DNA of 64,000 nt from Burkholderiaceae bacterium (GTDB taxonomy: Bacteria > Pseudomonadota > Gammaproteobacteria > Burkholderiales > Burkholderiaceae_F): contig JALHMQ010000007.1 of assembly GCA_022843955.1 (NCBI GenBank), positions 124,001-188,000 of the forward strand, written 5' to 3'. The notes under the pieces were generated by a model. That model was not told the DNA's origin. It made no database searches and saw only the letters and a program-made list of their open reading frames with translations. A program made the translations under genes and the position numbers. Shown piece after piece: positions 11,822 through 21,456 of this stretch (position 1 is its first letter; each line of letters begins with the position of its first letter).

Positions 11822-12636
11822 ACAGCCCACCGTCGCGCCGCGCGACCTTGCCGCCCGCGCCACCGGAGCTGCAGTCACCGCTGCGCGGCGCGCTCGACGT
11901 CGCCTTCACCCTGACCGCGCCCGACAGCATCGTGGTCGGACCGGTGATGCAGCCGGTCCAGGCCGACACGCCGGCAGTCGCGACGTTGCCCGGCCACCCG
12001 GTGCCGCGTACCGACGCCGGCAGTCCGCGCGTCGCACTCATGGTCTTGCACGGTGAGCCGTGGCGCCAGCGCGTGTTGCGTCGGATTGGTCCGCTGTTGG
12101 CGGAGTTCACCATCAATGCCGATGCCCAACTGCGCCGTGATCTTGCTGACGAAGCGGCCTACGGACGGCCGGTGACCGCGCGCTGGCTTGCCGCAGGCAC
12201 GCTCACCTTCGATCCGCTCGGCCAGGGTCGTGTCCTCGTCGATCACGCGGCGGCGCTGCTGGCGCGTGGCTACCGGCCGAGCGAGGCCGAGCAGGGCGGG
12301 CGCCGCGTGCAGGCGCTGATCGACCTGAACGAGGCGCGCGCGCGACTGGCCGCCGACGCGATCGCCGCCGAGTTGCTGGTGGCAGGCGTCATCGTGCAGA
12401 TCGTCGATTTCGCCTTTGCCGCCGCCGGCCGCTGGCTGCCCACGGCAGCCGAGCGACGCAACGGGCTGGCAGAATTCGATCGTGCCGCGGCCGTGCTGCT
12501 CGACGGCTGCTTCCAGGGCTTCGATGTCGCCGCGCGGCTGCGCGCCACGGAACGGCTCGCCGATCGTATCCTCGGCACCCGCATCGCGCCCGACTGGATC
12601 GGACCACGATCGCCAGCGGCGGCCACAGGATTCTGA
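11818..12636 (+). CDS. Uncharacterised protein coupled to the aldolase
   Basis: A 272-residue protein that I do not recognise. The ATG at 11818 overlaps the aldolase stop (ATGA), which decides the start. It has no signal peptide or clear membrane span, although LLVAGVIVQIVDFAFAAAGRWL is hydrophobic. The middle is alanine/arginine rich and predicted helical (VQALIDLNEARARLAADAIAAELL), and the N-terminal 25 residues are proline rich. No catalytic motif was seen. Coupling to an aldolase suggests expression in the same condition, not a shared pathway. Codon use is like its neighbours, and the long open frame supports it being real. Confidence 0.7.
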   Translation: MNSPPSRRATLPPAPPELQSPLRGALDVAFTLTAPDSIVVGPVMQPVQADTPAVATLPGHPVPRTDAGSPRVALMVLHGEPWRQRVLRRIGPLLAEFTINADAQLRRDLADEAAYGRPVTARWLAAGTLTFDPLGQGRVLVDHAAALLARGYRPSEAEQGGRRVQALIDLNEARARLAADAIAAELLVAGVIVQIVDFAFAAAGRWLPTAAERRNGLAEFDRAAAVLLDGCFQGFDVAARLRATERLADRILGTRIAPDWIGPRSPAAATGF

Positions 12637-12648
12637 CCTGACTTGTCC

Positions 12649-14067
12649 ATGCGCCTACCCCGACCCCCCCTCGCACTGCGTGGCTTCGCCGCCCTGATCG
12701 CGCTGGCCTTGCTGACCGGCGGTTCAGTCGTCTCCTGCGCCGGCGATCCGGTCGGTGGCAGCGGTGGCTCGACCGATCCCGGCAACCGCCCGGACAGCCT
12801 GTCGATGGGGCGCTGGTCGCCGCCGACCGACACGTCGCGCTACCCGAACGCCTGCCCCAAGGCGCTGCACGACACCTATTTCGTCATCGGCCCCGACGGG
12901 CGCAAGTACCCGACCTGGCATCCGGCCAGCACGATCGATCCGGACACCGGGCGCCTGTGCTATTTCGGCCACGAGCACGGCGACGATCCACGCGCCGCCG
13001 CGCTGTTCGATGACCTGCGGCGCCACTTTGCGTGGGACGCCAACGGCAACGGCCGCATCGACGACAGCGAGTGGAGCAACGATCGGACCGGCGTGCCATT
13101 CGGCTACGTGGTCGAGTACGCGACCGACGCCACCGCCCGCGCGGCGAATACCCGCCACGAGAGCTACAAGATCGCCTGGTCCGATGCCGTGCCGCGCCGC
13201 AGGCTGGTCAACGGCAACGAGCAGGCGCTCGACCTGTCGTGCGACATCCTGCTGGCTTATGCGCAGGACAGCTTCAGCACCTATGCCGTCAACCAGGCCC
13301 TGCACCCGCTGACCTATGCGATCAACTGCAACCGCGGCACCGAGGCGGCCAGTCTGACGAGCAAGATGATCGTCAGCGTGCTGGCCGACTTCGGCTCGAA
13401 CCTCGCCACCCCGCCGAGCAATGGCGAAGTGGCGGGGCAGCGCCAGCTGCCGCAGGCCGCAACGCAGGTCTATCCATCGGCGTTCGTCGCCACCGCTGCC
13501 ACCTCCGACCTGCTGGCTGCGCTCGAGGAGCGTTGGGACACGGTGGTGTCGCTCACCAATACCAGCGGCGCGGAACTCGCGCGCTTCAATCCGGGCCTGG
13601 TGGTGCGCACGCCGGCGCGCTTCCAGCTCAACGCCTCGGCCATCGAACGCTCGATCCTGCTGTGCTACTCCGGGGTGGACGGCAACGGCTTCCTGGTGAC
13701 CGACCCCGCCCAGGCCAGTTCGATCCGGCGCCAGGTGCGCGGCAGCACCGACTGCGCACGGCTGTCGGCGACCGGGCCGTCGACCGCGCTTTCGCAGCGC
13801 ATCGGCTTCGATGCGCGCGACGCCCAGTTCAAGGGCTGCAGTCGGCAGGTGGTGTTGCGCAGCCAGTCGATCCGCAACGGCACCGGCCCGACCACGTGGT
13901 ACAGCACGGCGGGCGGCACCGGCGCACGCACCACGTCGTTCGCGGGGAGCATCCGCCAGTACATCGACAGCGGCGTGAGCAGCAGTGCGCTGGTGCTGGC
14001 GCCGGTCACCGATGATGCGACGGTCGTGTGCGACGCCAGCTCAGGCGTGCACGTGCCGAGCCAGTAG
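12649..14067 (+). CDS. Predicted lipoprotein with an EF-hand-like loop
   Basis: A 472-residue exported protein of unknown function. The signal sequence (FAALIALALLTGG) ends in VVSC, which fits a lipobox with Cys30 as the lipidated residue. A Gly/Ser/Pro linker follows. The segment DANGNGRIDDSE (about 130-141) has the spacing of a calcium-binding EF-hand/dockerin loop. CYFGHEHGDDP just before it could add metal ligands. Many cysteines in the mature part suggest disulphides and a location outside the cytoplasm. The start is ATG 12649; a TTG six bases upstream is an alternative. It lies 12 bases after the preceding gene and is probably in the same operon. Confidence 0.8.
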   Translation: MRLPRPPLALRGFAALIALALLTGGSVVSCAGDPVGGSGGSTDPGNRPDSLSMGRWSPPTDTSRYPNACPKALHDTYFVIGPDGRKYPTWHPASTIDPDTGRLCYFGHEHGDDPRAAALFDDLRRHFAWDANGNGRIDDSEWSNDRTGVPFGYVVEYATDATARAANTRHESYKIAWSDAVPRRRLVNGNEQALDLSCDILLAYAQDSFSTYAVNQALHPLTYAINCNRGTEAASLTSKMIVSVLADFGSNLATPPSNGEVAGQRQLPQAATQVYPSAFVATAATSDLLAALEERWDTVVSLTNTSGAELARFNPGLVVRTPARFQLNASAIERSILLCYSGVDGNGFLVTDPAQASSIRRQVRGSTDCARLSATGPSTALSQRIGFDARDAQFKGCSRQVVLRSQSIRNGTGPTTWYSTAGGTGARTTSFAGSIRQYIDSGVSSSALVLAPVTDDATVVCDASSGVHVPSQ

Positions 14068-14142
14068 CGCGCGGCTCAGCGCTGCACCCGAGCGAACCGG
14101 CGCATCGCACGCGCCCCGGCATGCGGGCGCGACAGCGGCGCG

Positions 14143-15378
14143 TCAAACCAGCGTCTGCAGCGCGTCGTTGGTGGCCAGTGCCTTCAGCAGCGCGGCGTTA
14201 ACTTCACCGATCGTGAGGTCGACGGCCGCCGCCGCGGCGTCGAGCTGGCCCGGCTCGCCTGCCGGCTCGTTTTCCACCGCACGCGCCAGATCGAGCCACG
14301 CCGCGTACGGGCCACCGGCGCCGTTCAGGGCAGCCGACACCGCCTCGGGCAGCGGGACGTCCTCGGTCAGTCGTGCCAGCGAGCGGCCGGTGATGCGATC
14401 GAGCAGCGAGAACGCACCGACGACAAAGCACTGGTCACGCACCGTGGGCGAGGCACGCGCCGCGGTGGCACAGTTTTCCAGCAACAGGCCACGCAGCACG
14501 GCGGCGTAGATGGCCGGCAGCGCCTTGCCATCCTTGGAGGCAATCACCAGCAGCAACACCAGCCACTTCACCAGCCGCTGGTAGCCGAGCAGCTGGATCG
14601 CATGCGACAGCGAGGCGATCGGCGTGGCGCGCATGAACGCCGGGCTGTTGGCCAGCGTCAGCAGCATGTAGGCGAGCATCGGCTCGCGCTTGAACTCCTT
14701 TTCGATGTCGCCGGTGTCGGCGTCGCTCTGCACCAGCCGCACCAGGTTGAGCAGCGCGCGCTGCTGCGGACGCAGGTCATCGCCGCCCGCTGGCAGTTCG
14801 CCGGGCCAGCCGACCACGCCACTGGCGCCACCGGCCAGCACCGCCTGCACCTGCGCACGGCTCGCCACCGCCCGCACCAGCAGGGCGACATCGCGCGGCG
14901 GTTTGCCCGCCGCCAGCGCCACCGAGGCGTCGCTCACCAGGTATTGGAAGGGCGCCAGCCGATCCGCGGTCGGCCATGCCGGCCCCGCGCTGTTCAGCGC
15001 AAGCCGCACACCGTGCTTCTGCGCCAGCGCCACGCGCTCGCGCCCGGCCGGGCTCGCCAGCACCTGCTCGTCGACTTCGAGCAGCACATTGCGTGGCGCG
15101 CCCCAGAAACCGAGAGACTCGTCAGCCACCAGATCCTGCGGTGCCAGCAGCACCAGGCCTTGCGGCATGCCGCTGGCTTCGTCGGTGAAGCCCGCCAGGA
15201 CCGCGTCGAGCAGTTGAGCCAGCGACACGCCCGGCGGATGGCCCTGCACGTGCAGTCGAAAGCCGATCGGCCGCTCGTCGCGGCCGACCACCGGGCTCCA
15301 GCGGATCGACACGCCGGACAGCGGCGCGTCCAGTCCGGCGTCGGCCGAGGTCTCGAGGCTTGGGGCATCCAGATCCAT
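14143..15378 (-). CDS. HDOD-domain signalling protein with degenerate EAL region
   Basis: A 411-residue cytoplasmic protein with YuxH-like architecture. The N-terminal ~200 residues look like an EAL domain that has lost its catalytic motifs: there is no E-x-L at the start, where IRWSPVVGRDERPIGFRL stands. The C-terminal half is an HDOD domain (EFKREPMLAYMLLTLANS, then SHAIQLLGYQRLVKWLVLLL). HDOD proteins lack HD-phosphohydrolase activity and usually act as regulatory scaffolds in c-di-GMP, motility or stress pathways. I chose the ATG at 15376-15378 (MDLDAPSLET), preceded by a weak GAGAAG. It faces the lipoprotein gene convergently, with no obvious terminator in the 75-base gap. Confidence 0.88.
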   Translation of the reverse strand: MDLDAPSLETSADAGLDAPLSGVSIRWSPVVGRDERPIGFRLHVQGHPPGVSLAQLLDAVLAGFTDEASGMPQGLVLLAPQDLVADESLGFWGAPRNVLLEVDEQVLASPAGRERVALAQKHGVRLALNSAGPAWPTADRLAPFQYLVSDASVALAAGKPPRDVALLVRAVASRAQVQAVLAGGASGVVGWPGELPAGGDDLRPQQRALLNLVRLVQSDADTGDIEKEFKREPMLAYMLLTLANSPAFMRATPIASLSHAIQLLGYQRLVKWLVLLLVIASKDGKALPAIYAAVLRGLLLENCATAARASPTVRDQCFVVGAFSLLDRITGRSLARLTEDVPLPEAVSAALNGAGGPYAAWLDLARAVENEPAGEPGQLDAAAAAVDLTIGEVNAALLKALATNDALQTLV

Positions 15379-15627
15379 CACGTGCTTCTCGTTCCAGCGA
15401 AATCGGCGATTGCTGCGGGTCCAGCGGCAAGCCTTCGTAGGTCGGAATACGGCATTGTCGGCGCGACCTTGAGCCGGCCATTCGCTCGATAAGCGCACCC
15501 TCCCGGGCGCTGTGTGCACCGATCGGTACCGGCGCAGGCACCGCGCCGCCTGCGTGAGAGAATCCGCCGCCCTTTTCCCGGGCCAACCCTTGAACGCGCC
15601 GCATGCGGCGCCGCCCGCGCCGCCCAC

Positions 15628-17733
15628 ATGCCGCTTTTCGCCTCGACGATCCTGCTGTCCGCGTTCCTGCTGTTCCTGGTCCAGCCGATCATTGCCAAGC
15701 AGCTGCTGCCCTGGTTCGGCGGCACCTCGGCCGTGTGGACCACCTGCATGGTGTTCTTCCAGGTGCTGCTGCTGGCCGGCTACACCTACTCGCACTTCAT
15801 CACCCGCCGGCTCAATGCGCGCGCGCAGTCGAACCTGCACATCGCGCTGCTGGTGGTGAGCCTGGCATTCCTGCCGATCATTCCGAGCGTCCTGCTCAAG
15901 CCGGCGGGCGAGGAAGACGCCGCGCTGCGCATCATCGTGCTGCTGGGCGCCACGATCGGCCTGCCGTACCTGTTGCTGTCCACCACCGGCCCGCTGCTGC
16001 AGAAGTGGATCGCGCCGCGCTTTCCGGAAAGGACGGTGTACCGGTTGTTCGCGCTGTCGAACTTCGGCTCGTTGATCGGCCTGCTGGCGTTCCCGTTCGC
16101 GATCGAGCCGTTTACCTCGTCGACGGTGCAAAGCTGGGTGTGGAGCGGCGCCTATGCACTGTTCGTCGCCACCTGTGCCGCCTGTGCCTGGCAGGCGCGC
16201 AAGCTGCCCACGATCGATGCCCGTCCTTCGGGGTCGACCGCAGCCGCAGCACCAAGTGGCTCGGCCGTGCCCGAGCGCGCGCCCACGCTGGCTGACTACG
16301 GCCTGTGGCTGGTGCTGGCTGCGCTGGGCTCGCTGATGCTGCTGGCGTCCACCAGCCACATCACGCAGAACATCGCCAGCGTGCCGTTCTTGTGGGTGGT
16401 GCCGCTGACGCTGTACCTGCTCACCTTCGTGCTCGCGTTCGAGGGGCGCGCCGGCCGCGGCTGGTACGAGCAGACCTGGCTGCTGCTGCCGGCTCTGCTG
16501 CTGTTCGTGGCGATGAGCTGGGGACTGTCGGCCAACAACGGCGTGCTCGACATCGGCCTGGCGATCCCGCTTTACAGCGCCGGCATGTTCTTCGCCTGTC
16601 TGTTTTGCCACGGCGAACTCGCACAGCGCAAGCCGGCGCCGCGGTACCTGACCAACTTCTATCTGTCGCTGTCGGCCGGCGGCGCCCTCGGTGGCCTGCT
16701 GGTCGGTCTGGTGGCGCCGCGTGTCTTCCCCGGCTACTACGAGTTGCCGCTGGCGCTGTTCGCGCTGTCCGCCCTGGCGGTGTGGCTCGCCTGGGAACGC
16801 AAGTCGCTGCTCGGCCCGGCGCTGATCGCCACCGCCGCCACGGCGTTCTACGGCTTCACCTATGTCGAGTTCCTGCGCGACAACGTGATGGTGATGCAGC
16901 GCAACTTCTACGGCACGCTGCGGGTGCGTGAGGCAGGCACGGGCGAGTACCAGGTGCGCCGTCTGCTGCACGGCGTGATCCTGCACGGCGAACAGTTCAC
17001 CCAGCCGCCGCGCAGCGAGCAGCCGGGCACCTACTACGCGCGGACATCAGGCGTCGGCCTGGCGATCGACAGCAAGCAGGCGCAGGGGCCGCTGCGGCTG
17101 GGCGTGATCGGCCTGGGTGTCGGCACGCTGACCGCGTACGGTCGCGCGGGCGATACGCTGCGCATCTACGAACTCGATGCCGATGTGCTGGCGCTGGCGC
17201 GCAGCCACTTCACCTACCTCGGCGCGGCCGAACAGCGCGGAGCGACGCTGCAGTTCGCCCTCGGCGACGCCCGCCTGTCACTGGAGCGCGAACTCGCGCG
17301 CAAGGAGCCGCAGGCGTTCGACGTCCTGGCGGTGGACGCGTTTTCAAGCGACTCGATTCCCGTGCACCTGATCACGCGCGAAGCGATCGAGATCTACGCG
17401 CGCCATCTGGCGCCGGGCGGCATCATCGCCATCCACATCTCCAACCGCTTCCTCGATCTGAAGCCGGTGCTGGCCAACATCGCCGCCGCCACCGGCCTGA
17501 CCGTGCGCCACGTGGCCGATTCACCGACCGATGACCTGCTCGCCTCCAGCACCGACTGGGTGATGCTGTCGCGCGACCCGAAGGCGTTCGAGGTCGGCGA
17601 GCTGGCCAAGCGGGCCGCACCGTTGGCAACGGCGCCGCACATGTCGCTTTGGACAGACAAGTTCAACAACCTGCTGGACGTGCTCAAGACGCGGCCGTGG
17701 GACGAGTTGAAGGCGCTGGTCGGCTTGGAGTGA
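15628..17733 (+). CDS. Membrane-fused spermidine-synthase-like protein
   Basis: A 701-residue protein with two halves. The first ~430 residues are about ten to twelve hydrophobic helices (opening with FASTILLSAFLLFLVQPIIA). The C-terminal half is a methyltransferase-fold spermidine synthase domain with LGVIGLGVGTLTAYG as the nucleotide loop, YELDADVL as the acidic residue after strand 2, and VDAFSSDSIPVHLITREA. A fused membrane/spermidine-synthase architecture is widespread, but its substrate is not established, so polyamine synthesis should not be assumed. The ATG at 15628 begins at the first membrane segment; the upstream open frame is Arg/Ala-rich without homology. Confidence 0.87.
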   Translation: MPLFASTILLSAFLLFLVQPIIAKQLLPWFGGTSAVWTTCMVFFQVLLLAGYTYSHFITRRLNARAQSNLHIALLVVSLAFLPIIPSVLLKPAGEEDAALRIIVLLGATIGLPYLLLSTTGPLLQKWIAPRFPERTVYRLFALSNFGSLIGLLAFPFAIEPFTSSTVQSWVWSGAYALFVATCAACAWQARKLPTIDARPSGSTAAAAPSGSAVPERAPTLADYGLWLVLAALGSLMLLASTSHITQNIASVPFLWVVPLTLYLLTFVLAFEGRAGRGWYEQTWLLLPALLLFVAMSWGLSANNGVLDIGLAIPLYSAGMFFACLFCHGELAQRKPAPRYLTNFYLSLSAGGALGGLLVGLVAPRVFPGYYELPLALFALSALAVWLAWERKSLLGPALIATAATAFYGFTYVEFLRDNVMVMQRNFYGTLRVREAGTGEYQVRRLLHGVILHGEQFTQPPRSEQPGTYYARTSGVGLAIDSKQAQGPLRLGVIGLGVGTLTAYGRAGDTLRIYELDADVLALARSHFTYLGAAEQRGATLQFALGDARLSLERELARKEPQAFDVLAVDAFSSDSIPVHLITREAIEIYARHLAPGGIIAIHISNRFLDLKPVLANIAAATGLTVRHVADSPTDDLLASSTDWVMLSRDPKAFEVGELAKRAAPLATAPHMSLWTDKFNNLLDVLKTRPWDELKALVGLE

Positions 17734-18106
17734 GCCTCAGGCGCGGTGCGCCAGGATGACGGTCACCGTCGGCAGGCACGTGCCCGCATTGCATCGGTTG
17801 TGGCCGACGATTTGGCTTTCGCGGCTGCCAATCTGCGCGCAGCGAAGAGCCGCCTTCAGTTAGGCGTCGGGCCAGGTCGGCAGCAGGACTGCGGCGAACC
17901 GCTCGGCCGATCGCCCGCATGGCAGGCACGTCGGCGACCACGCACCGCAAGAGGCGAACTCGCCACGCGAAACACCGTGGATGTGCGACGCGAGCGTTCG
18001 GGCGACTGACGCTCGCGTTGTCCGCCTGCTCGTGCGAGACCGTGGTTGGCGTGGTGGGGCGGCGCGGCGGAGGCGGCAAAACAGAGTCTTCCTCCGCGCT
18101 GGCTCG
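17734..18106. other. Convergent intergenic region without a supportable gene
   Basis: About 370 bases between the stop codons of the spermidine-synthase-like gene and tctA. It contains an imperfect hairpin-like sequence at 17848-17866 that resembles the hairpin at 7995, but no T-run. Short open frames here look like composition artefacts. Confidence 0.5.
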
Positions 18107-19615
18107 CTACGCCGGTCCGGAGGCCCGCATGCGCACCCGCCGCCGCATTGTTGTGAAGGCCGGGAGGATCAGCACCGCCAGCGCCGACAGTGTCAGCGCC
18201 GCCACCAGCGGGTTGCTGACGAAGATCGTCAGCGTGCCCTGCGACAGCAGCATCGACTGGCGGAACGCGTCCTCGGCGCGGTCGCCCAGCACCAGGGCGA
18301 GCACCAGCGGCGCCAGCGGGTACTTGAGCTTGCGCAGCACGTAGCCCAGCACGCCGAAGCCGAGCATCAGGTAGACGTCGAACATCGAGGTGTTGACGGT
18401 GTAGGCGCCGATCGCGCAGACGACGATGATCGCCGGCCCGATGATGGTGAACGGAATGCGCAGGATCGCCGCGAACGCCGGCACGAAGGCCAGCACCACG
18501 ATCAGGCCGACGATGTTGCCGATATACATGCTGGCGATCAGGCCCCAGACGAAGTCCTTCTGCTCGACGAACAGCAGCGGCCCCGGTTGCAGGCCCCAGA
18601 TCAGCAGGCCGCCAAGCAGCACCGCGGCGGTGGGCGATCCGGGCACGCCCAGTGCAAGCATCGGCAGCAGGGCACTGGTGCCGGCCGCGTGCGCCGCGGT
18701 TTCCGGCGCCACCACGCCCTCGATACGACCCTTGCCGAAGCCGCTGTTGTCACCGGCGATGCGCCGCGCCATGCCGTAGGCCATGAACGAGGCCGGCGTG
18801 GCGCCGCCCGGCACGATGCCCATCAGGCAGCCGACCACGCTGCTGCGCAGCGACGTGCCCCAGTGGCGCAGCAGTTCCTTCCAGGTGGTCCAGACCACCT
18901 TGAGATCGAGCTTGGCCTTCTTGCCGCGAAACGCGAGGTCTTCCTCGATCGACTGCAGAATTTCGGCAATGCCGAACAGGCCGATCACCGCGATCAGGAA
19001 GTCGAACCCCTTGAGCAGCGACTCCGTACCAAAGGTCAGCCGCAGCTGGCCGGTCACGGTATCGAGTCCGACCGCGGCCAGCGCAAAGCCGATGCACATC
19101 GCAATCACCGTCTTGGCCGCGGCGTCGCGGTTCATGCCGACGAACGCGCAGAAGGTGAGCAGATAGACCGCGAAGAACTCGGGCGGGCCGAATTTCAACG
19201 CGAACTTCGCCACCAGCGGCGCCACCAGCGTGATCAGGATGACCGCGAACAGCGCGCCGACAAAGCTCGAGGTGAACGCCGCCGTCAGCGCCTGCCCGGC
19301 CTGCCCCTGCTGCGCCATCGGATAGCCATCGAAGGTGGTGGCCACCGACCACGGCTCGCCGGGAATGTTGAACAGGATGCTGGTGATGGCGCCGCCGAAC
19401 AGCGCGCCCCAGTAGATGCAGGTCAGCATGATGATCGCGGAGGTCGGATTCATGCTGAAGGTCAGCGGCAGCAGGATCGCCACGCCATTGGCGCCTCCCA
19501 GCCCGGGCAGCACGCCGATCACCACGCCCAACACGATGCCCACCAGCATCAGCGTCAGGTTGAACGGAGTGAGGGCGACCTGGAAGCCCTGCAGCAGCGA
19601 TGCGAATTCGGTCAT
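18107..19615 (-). CDS. tctA: Tripartite tricarboxylate transporter, large permease TctA
   Basis: A 502-residue inner-membrane permease with about 11-12 hydrophobic helices, the large transport subunit of a TctABC system. The signature GVVIGVLPGLGGANGVAILLPLTF near the N-terminus and IYWGALFGGAITSILFNIPGEP are typical of TctA, as is the second repeat GIVPGGATPASFMAYGMARR. It moves a carboxylate delivered by the periplasmic TctC protein, driven by an ion gradient. It starts 10 bases after tctB, which lies upstream on the same strand. The substrate cannot be read from sequence, but neighbouring enzymes point to an organic acid. Confidence 0.96.
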   Translation of the reverse strand: MTEFASLLQGFQVALTPFNLTLMLVGIVLGVVIGVLPGLGGANGVAILLPLTFSMNPTSAIIMLTCIYWGALFGGAITSILFNIPGEPWSVATTFDGYPMAQQGQAGQALTAAFTSSFVGALFAVILITLVAPLVAKFALKFGPPEFFAVYLLTFCAFVGMNRDAAAKTVIAMCIGFALAAVGLDTVTGQLRLTFGTESLLKGFDFLIAVIGLFGIAEILQSIEEDLAFRGKKAKLDLKVVWTTWKELLRHWGTSLRSSVVGCLMGIVPGGATPASFMAYGMARRIAGDNSGFGKGRIEGVVAPETAAHAAGTSALLPMLALGVPGSPTAAVLLGGLLIWGLQPGPLLFVEQKDFVWGLIASMYIGNIVGLIVVLAFVPAFAAILRIPFTIIGPAIIVVCAIGAYTVNTSMFDVYLMLGFGVLGYVLRKLKYPLAPLVLALVLGDRAEDAFRQSMLLSQGTLTIFVSNPLVAALTLSALAVLILPAFTTMRRRVRMRASGPA

Positions 19616-19625
19616 GGTGGCGGCC

Positions 19626-20135
19626 TCAGTGGATGCCGAAGAGCGCTTCGAGCGGACCCTTGGGCAGCGGCGTCCTGAACCACACCTCGAACATCGCGAA
19701 CAGCACCGCTGGCAGACCGAGAGCCACCGCCGTCGTCACCCACCAGCGGTGGCCGCCGTGCCGACCCATGAAGTAGGCGAGGAAGATGGCCGAGGCGACG
19801 TAGATGCCGATGAACTCGATCGCGATCACATAGACAATCGCCGGCCCGAGCAGCGTCATGATCTGCCTGACCTGGCCGCGCAGCACGAACGCCTCGCTGC
19901 CCGCCTGGCGCTGGCGCCAGGCGCCATAGAACACCCACACCGATGCGACGCAAATCGCCAGGCCCATGTAGAAGGGGAAATAGCCGGCTTGCGGACCGTC
20001 ATCACTCCAGCGCGCGCCCAGGCGCCAGCTGTCGGCCAGCACGATGGCGCCGAAGATGAAAATCAGCACCGCCACCGCCAGCTCGACGGTGCGATAGGAA
20101 GCGGCAGGACGGTCTTGCTCCGGAGGGGTAGTCAT
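19626..20135 (-). CDS. tctB: Tripartite tricarboxylate transporter, small permease TctB
   Basis: A 169-residue membrane protein with four hydrophobic segments (VELAVAVLIFIFGAIVLADSW, FPFYMGLAICVASVWVFYG, LLGPAIVYVIAIEFIGIYVASAIFL, and TTAVALGLPAVLFAMFEVWF). The motif GPQAGYFPFYMGL is characteristic of TctB. The ATG at 20133-20135 is chosen, with GAGATC upstream; the open frame extends further but with no hydrophobic homology. The tctC-tctB gap is 117 bases and contains a terminator-like hairpin, so tctBA is probably made in lower amounts than tctC. tctA follows after 10 bases. Confidence 0.93.
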   Translation of the reverse strand: MTTPPEQDRPAASYRTVELAVAVLIFIFGAIVLADSWRLGARWSDDGPQAGYFPFYMGLAICVASVWVFYGAWRQRQAGSEAFVLRGQVRQIMTLLGPAIVYVIAIEFIGIYVASAIFLAYFMGRHGGHRWWVTTAVALGLPAVLFAMFEVWFRTPLPKGPLEALFGIH

Positions 20136-20202
20136 AACGATCTCGACAAGGTCCGCCCGAACCCGTGCCGCACAACGGCAGGGCCCGGGCGGCGGGCACA
20201 AG

Positions 20203-20229
20203 AAAAGCGCGCCGCTGGCAGCGGCGCGC
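20203..20229 (-). terminator. Terminator or attenuator hairpin between tctC and tctB
   Basis: A 9-bp GC stem (GCGCGCCGC at 20207-20215 pairing with 20221-20229) with a 5-base loop. On the minus strand it is followed by TTTTCTT. It stands directly after the tctC stop and before tctB, a good place for partial termination that would raise binding protein over permease. Confidence 0.75.
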
Positions 20230-20252
20230 GACGACGCAGTGGGGTTGAGAGA

Positions 20253-21284
20253 CTACTTGGCGAGGAAGCCGGCTTCCTGCATCAGCTGGCGGTGGCGCTG
20301 CTCTTCCTTCGTCAGCCAGGCCTTGAAGGCATCGCCTTCCAGCGAGGTGGTGTTGAAGGCGCCGCGCTCGATGAACTCCTTCCACTCCGGCGTGGCGCGC
20401 ACCTTTTTCAGCAAGTCGACATAGAACGCCACATGCTCGGGCTTGGCCCCCGGGCTGGTAAAGATCCCGCGCAGCATCAGGTAATCCACGTCGAGGCCCG
20501 ACTGCTTGCAGGACGGAATGTCGTTCCAGCTCATGTCCGCCGTGACTTTGGTCTTGAACGGTATGCGATCGTCGTCGAACACGCACAGCGGCCGCAGCTG
20601 GCCGGCACGCCATTGCGCCACCGCCTCGATCGGGTTGTTGACGGTCGAATCGAGGTGCTTGCCCACCAGTTGCACCGCCACTTCACCGCCACCCTTGAAC
20701 GGGATGTAGATGAACTTGGTGCCGGTCTGCTTCTCGATCGCCGCGGTGATGATCTGGTCTTCCTGCTTGGAACCCGTGCCGCCCATGCGCATCTTGCTCG
20801 GGCCGGCGGCCTTGGTCGCATCGATGAAGTCCTTGGCCGTCTTGTACGGCGACTCCGCGTTCACCCACAGCACGAATTGGTCGAGCGCCAGCATCGACAC
20901 CGGGGTCAGGTCCTTCCAGTTAAACGGGACGCCGGTGGCCAGCGGCGTGGTGAACAGGTTGGACAGCGTGATGATGATTTTGTGTGGTTCGCCCTTGGCG
21001 CCCTTGACCTCGAGAAAGCCTTCGGCGCCGGCACCGCCGCCCTTGTTGACGACCACCATCGGCTGCTTCATCAGGTTGTGCTTGCTGACGATGCTTTGCA
21101 CCAGCCGCGCCATCTGGTCGGCGCCACCGCCGGTACCAGCCGGGACGACGAACTCGACCGTCTTGGTGGGTTCCCAAGCGGCGGCAAGGGCAGGGGCCGT
21201 CAGCGTGGCCAGTGCGAGGCAGGTGCTGATGAGAGCGCGGCGCAGGCGAGGGGGCTGCGCGGTGGGCGGGGTAGCGAGGTGCAA
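20253..21284 (-). CDS. tctC: Bug-family periplasmic solute-binding protein (TctC)
   Basis: A 343-residue exported binding protein. A signal peptide (RRALISTCLALATLTAPALAAA) precedes the mature domain. Family marks are VEFVVPAGTGGGADQMARLVQSI, VVVNKGGGAGAEGFLEVK and GGTGSKQEDQ, the ligand-contacting loops of Bug proteins that bind a carboxylate through water. The start is a TTG at 21282-21284, supported by GGAG 6 bases upstream and by the position of the signal peptide; no ATG occurs before the mature region. It is the first gene of tctCBA and is divergent from the FAH hydrolase gene across a 172-base region that must hold both promoters. Confidence 0.94.
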   Translation of the reverse strand: MHLATPPTAQPPRLRRALISTCLALATLTAPALAAAWEPTKTVEFVVPAGTGGGADQMARLVQSIVSKHNLMKQPMVVVNKGGGAGAEGFLEVKGAKGEPHKIIITLSNLFTTPLATGVPFNWKDLTPVSMLALDQFVLWVNAESPYKTAKDFIDATKAAGPSKMRMGGTGSKQEDQIITAAIEKQTGTKFIYIPFKGGGEVAVQLVGKHLDSTVNNPIEAVAQWRAGQLRPLCVFDDDRIPFKTKVTADMSWNDIPSCKQSGLDVDYLMLRGIFTSPGAKPEHVAFYVDLLKKVRATPEWKEFIERGAFNTTSLEGDAFKAWLTKEEQRHRQLMQEAGFLAK

Positions 21285-21456
21285 GGGAGTCTCCGGTTCA
21301 GGTTGTCAGTGACAGCGATTGCCGGACGCGGCGTCCCTCCAACAGCCGCCGCATCATGTGTCGGTATTGTCATGTCCCTTCCGACGTGCGGCCGACTCTA
21401 TCAGCGCAGATTCGCAAGTCGGCAACTTCACCTCGGTTATTGCGCTTGGAGAAAAG

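Noticed and set aside
17848-17866. A second copy of the smg hairpin
   Set aside because: The stem is short, with only five paired bases, and has no T-run; it is likely chance or decayed.
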